Shown here: in pieces, positions 63,316 through 64,000 of the stretch
Position numbering within the stretch: the stretch's first letter is position 1
Layout of the letters: each line of letters opens with the position of its first letter
Assembly (NCBI RefSeq): GCF_038024095.1
Contig: NZ_CP150668.1
Location: 682,001 to 746,000 of the forward strand
Reading direction: 5' to 3'
Source of the DNA: Polaribacter tangerinus
GTDB taxonomy: Bacteria > Bacteroidota > Bacteroidia > Flavobacteriales > Flavobacteriaceae
Length of the DNA: 64,000 nucleotides
Made by a program: the position numbers and the translations under genes
Notes under the pieces: generated by a model
The model's database searches: none
What the model saw: only the letters and a program-made list of their open reading frames with translations
What the model was told of the DNA's origin: nothing

Positions 63316-64000
63316 AAAAATCTATAATAACAATTAAACCAACACCAATAAATATATATAAAATAGCAAACCAAGTTTCTGAACTTAAAACATCTGGAAT
63401 AAAACGTTCGTAATTTGCCACTATTTTTTGTCCGGTTTTATCTAGCAAAAAAGTATCGTTTTGCTGTAAATAAATAGCCTTTTTCCAAGGCCAAACAATA
63501 CCTAAAGAACCTGTAATAAACCCAATAATAACAGCTGTTACAATAGCATTATATTTTTTTAAAACATAGCCCAAAATATGCGAAAAAGTAACCAAACCAA
63601 AAATAGAACCTGCTGTAAAAACACTTATTATTTTAAGGTACCTAATTTTTTCAGGATCCTCTAACACATCAAAATTACCCATTAGTATACTTGTTGTAAT
63701 AAAAAATAACTCATTTACAGCATCTACAAGAAGTAATACATAGTTTCCCATTAAAATAAGGATAAAAGAACCTGACAAACCAGGTAAAGTCATACCAGAA
63801 ACTCCTACAATACCACATAAAAACACAAACCACAAATTATCATTTTCCGAAGCAGGTTTTAAAAAACTAATTCCTAAACCAACAACAACACCTATAAGAA
63901 GTGAAGAAATATTTTTGGCATTCCATTCACCAAATCCTTTAGCGATATAAATTACCGAGCCAATAATCATTCCAAAAAACCAACTCCAAACATACAGCTC
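63296..64000 (-). CDS. DUF368 membrane protein (PopT-type polyprenyl-phosphate transporter), 5' end outside window
   Basis: At least 234 residues are visible, with about seven hydrophobic helices. The frame stays open to the window edge (ELYVWSWFFG before the first Met), so the start lies beyond it. The segment SGMTLPGLSGSFILILMGNY is characteristic of DUF368. Members were reported to move undecaprenyl phosphate across the membrane. It overlaps aroE by 20 nt. Confidence 0.85.
   Translation of the reverse strand, partial: ELYVWSWFFGMIIGSVIYIAKGFGEWNAKNISSLLIGVVVGLGISFLKPASENDNLWFVFLCGIVGVSGMTLPGLSGSFILILMGNYVLLLVDAVNELFFITTSILMGNFDVLEDPEKIRYLKIISVFTAGSIFGLVTFSHILGYVLKKYNAIVTAVIIGFITGSLGIVWPWKKAIYLQQNDTFLLDKTGQKIVANYERFIPDVLSSETWFAILYIFIGVGLIVIIDFYGRNKK

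Overview
The window is an AT-rich bacterial chromosome segment, almost certainly from a marine member of the Flavobacteriaceae (Polaribacter/Tenacibaculum-like). The evidence is the set of clade markers: a stand-alone type IX secretion (T9SS) sorting domain, a GLPGLI-family protein, a GH3/serine-hydrolase fusion, a HemC-HemD fusion, Tat-exported lipoproteins, Bacteroidetes-type promoters (TTTG, 19 nt, TANNTTTG) and frequent TTG/GTG starts. I saw no rRNA, tRNA, CRISPR array, transposase or phage gene.

Layout. 1-4.1 kb is a small, decayed accessory island next to the end of rsmE. It holds a lipoprotein gene frameshifted inside an 11-unit TA repeat, a truncated signal-peptide ORF joined to a second headless frameshifted copy of the rsmE 3' end (110/111 identical to the first over its last 111 nt), a membrane-bound AraC-type regulator, a small predicted beta-barrel gene and two copies of one palindrome. 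4.1-13.6 kb is housekeeping: DUF4159 protein, BASS transporter, PlsC-like acyltransferase, GH3-serine hydrolase, exonuclease, PPK2 and a TPR protein. 13.8-16.8 kb is pyrR-pyrB followed by a STAS-like protein, a bare T9SS sorting domain and RNase Z. 16.8-19.5 kb (minus) holds a CoA-binding protein, a GLPGLI protein and FabH. 19.6-22.9 kb is a GH109 glycosidase-nucleotidyltransferase-sugar kinase operon that looks like N-acetylhexosamine salvage. 23.1-33.7 kb carries htpG, a GNAT, rluD-like and PASTA genes facing ddl-coaD-M14 peptidase, then a two-subunit molybdenum hydroxylase. 34-40.6 kb has a VanX-like dipeptidase, pdhA-pdhC and a second 2-oxoacid dehydrogenase E2.

40.7-52.2 kb holds nearly the whole route from glutamyl-tRNA to protohaem: hemA-hemCD-hemB-hemL-hemE-(EI24)-hemF on the minus strand, and divergently an AraC regulator, a TrmH-type methyltransferase, hemH and a HemJ-like oxidase. 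52.2-64 kb has recR, a sodium:solute symporter, a DUF1338 enzyme, pdxH, sixA-like, ppx-like, lpxK, nif3-like, a zinc-ribbon-family protein that has lost all four cysteines, a DUF349 protein, aroE and a DUF368 (PopT-type) membrane protein cut by the window edge.

Most of the window is ordinary core genome. The points most worth checking are the TA-repeat lipoprotein (possible phase variation), the rsmE 3'-end duplication, the tandem and inverted GTCCAGAATTT sites around the membrane AraC gene, the cysteine-less zinc-ribbon protein, and the AraC regulator inside the haem cluster. I did not find a clear new multi-gene system.
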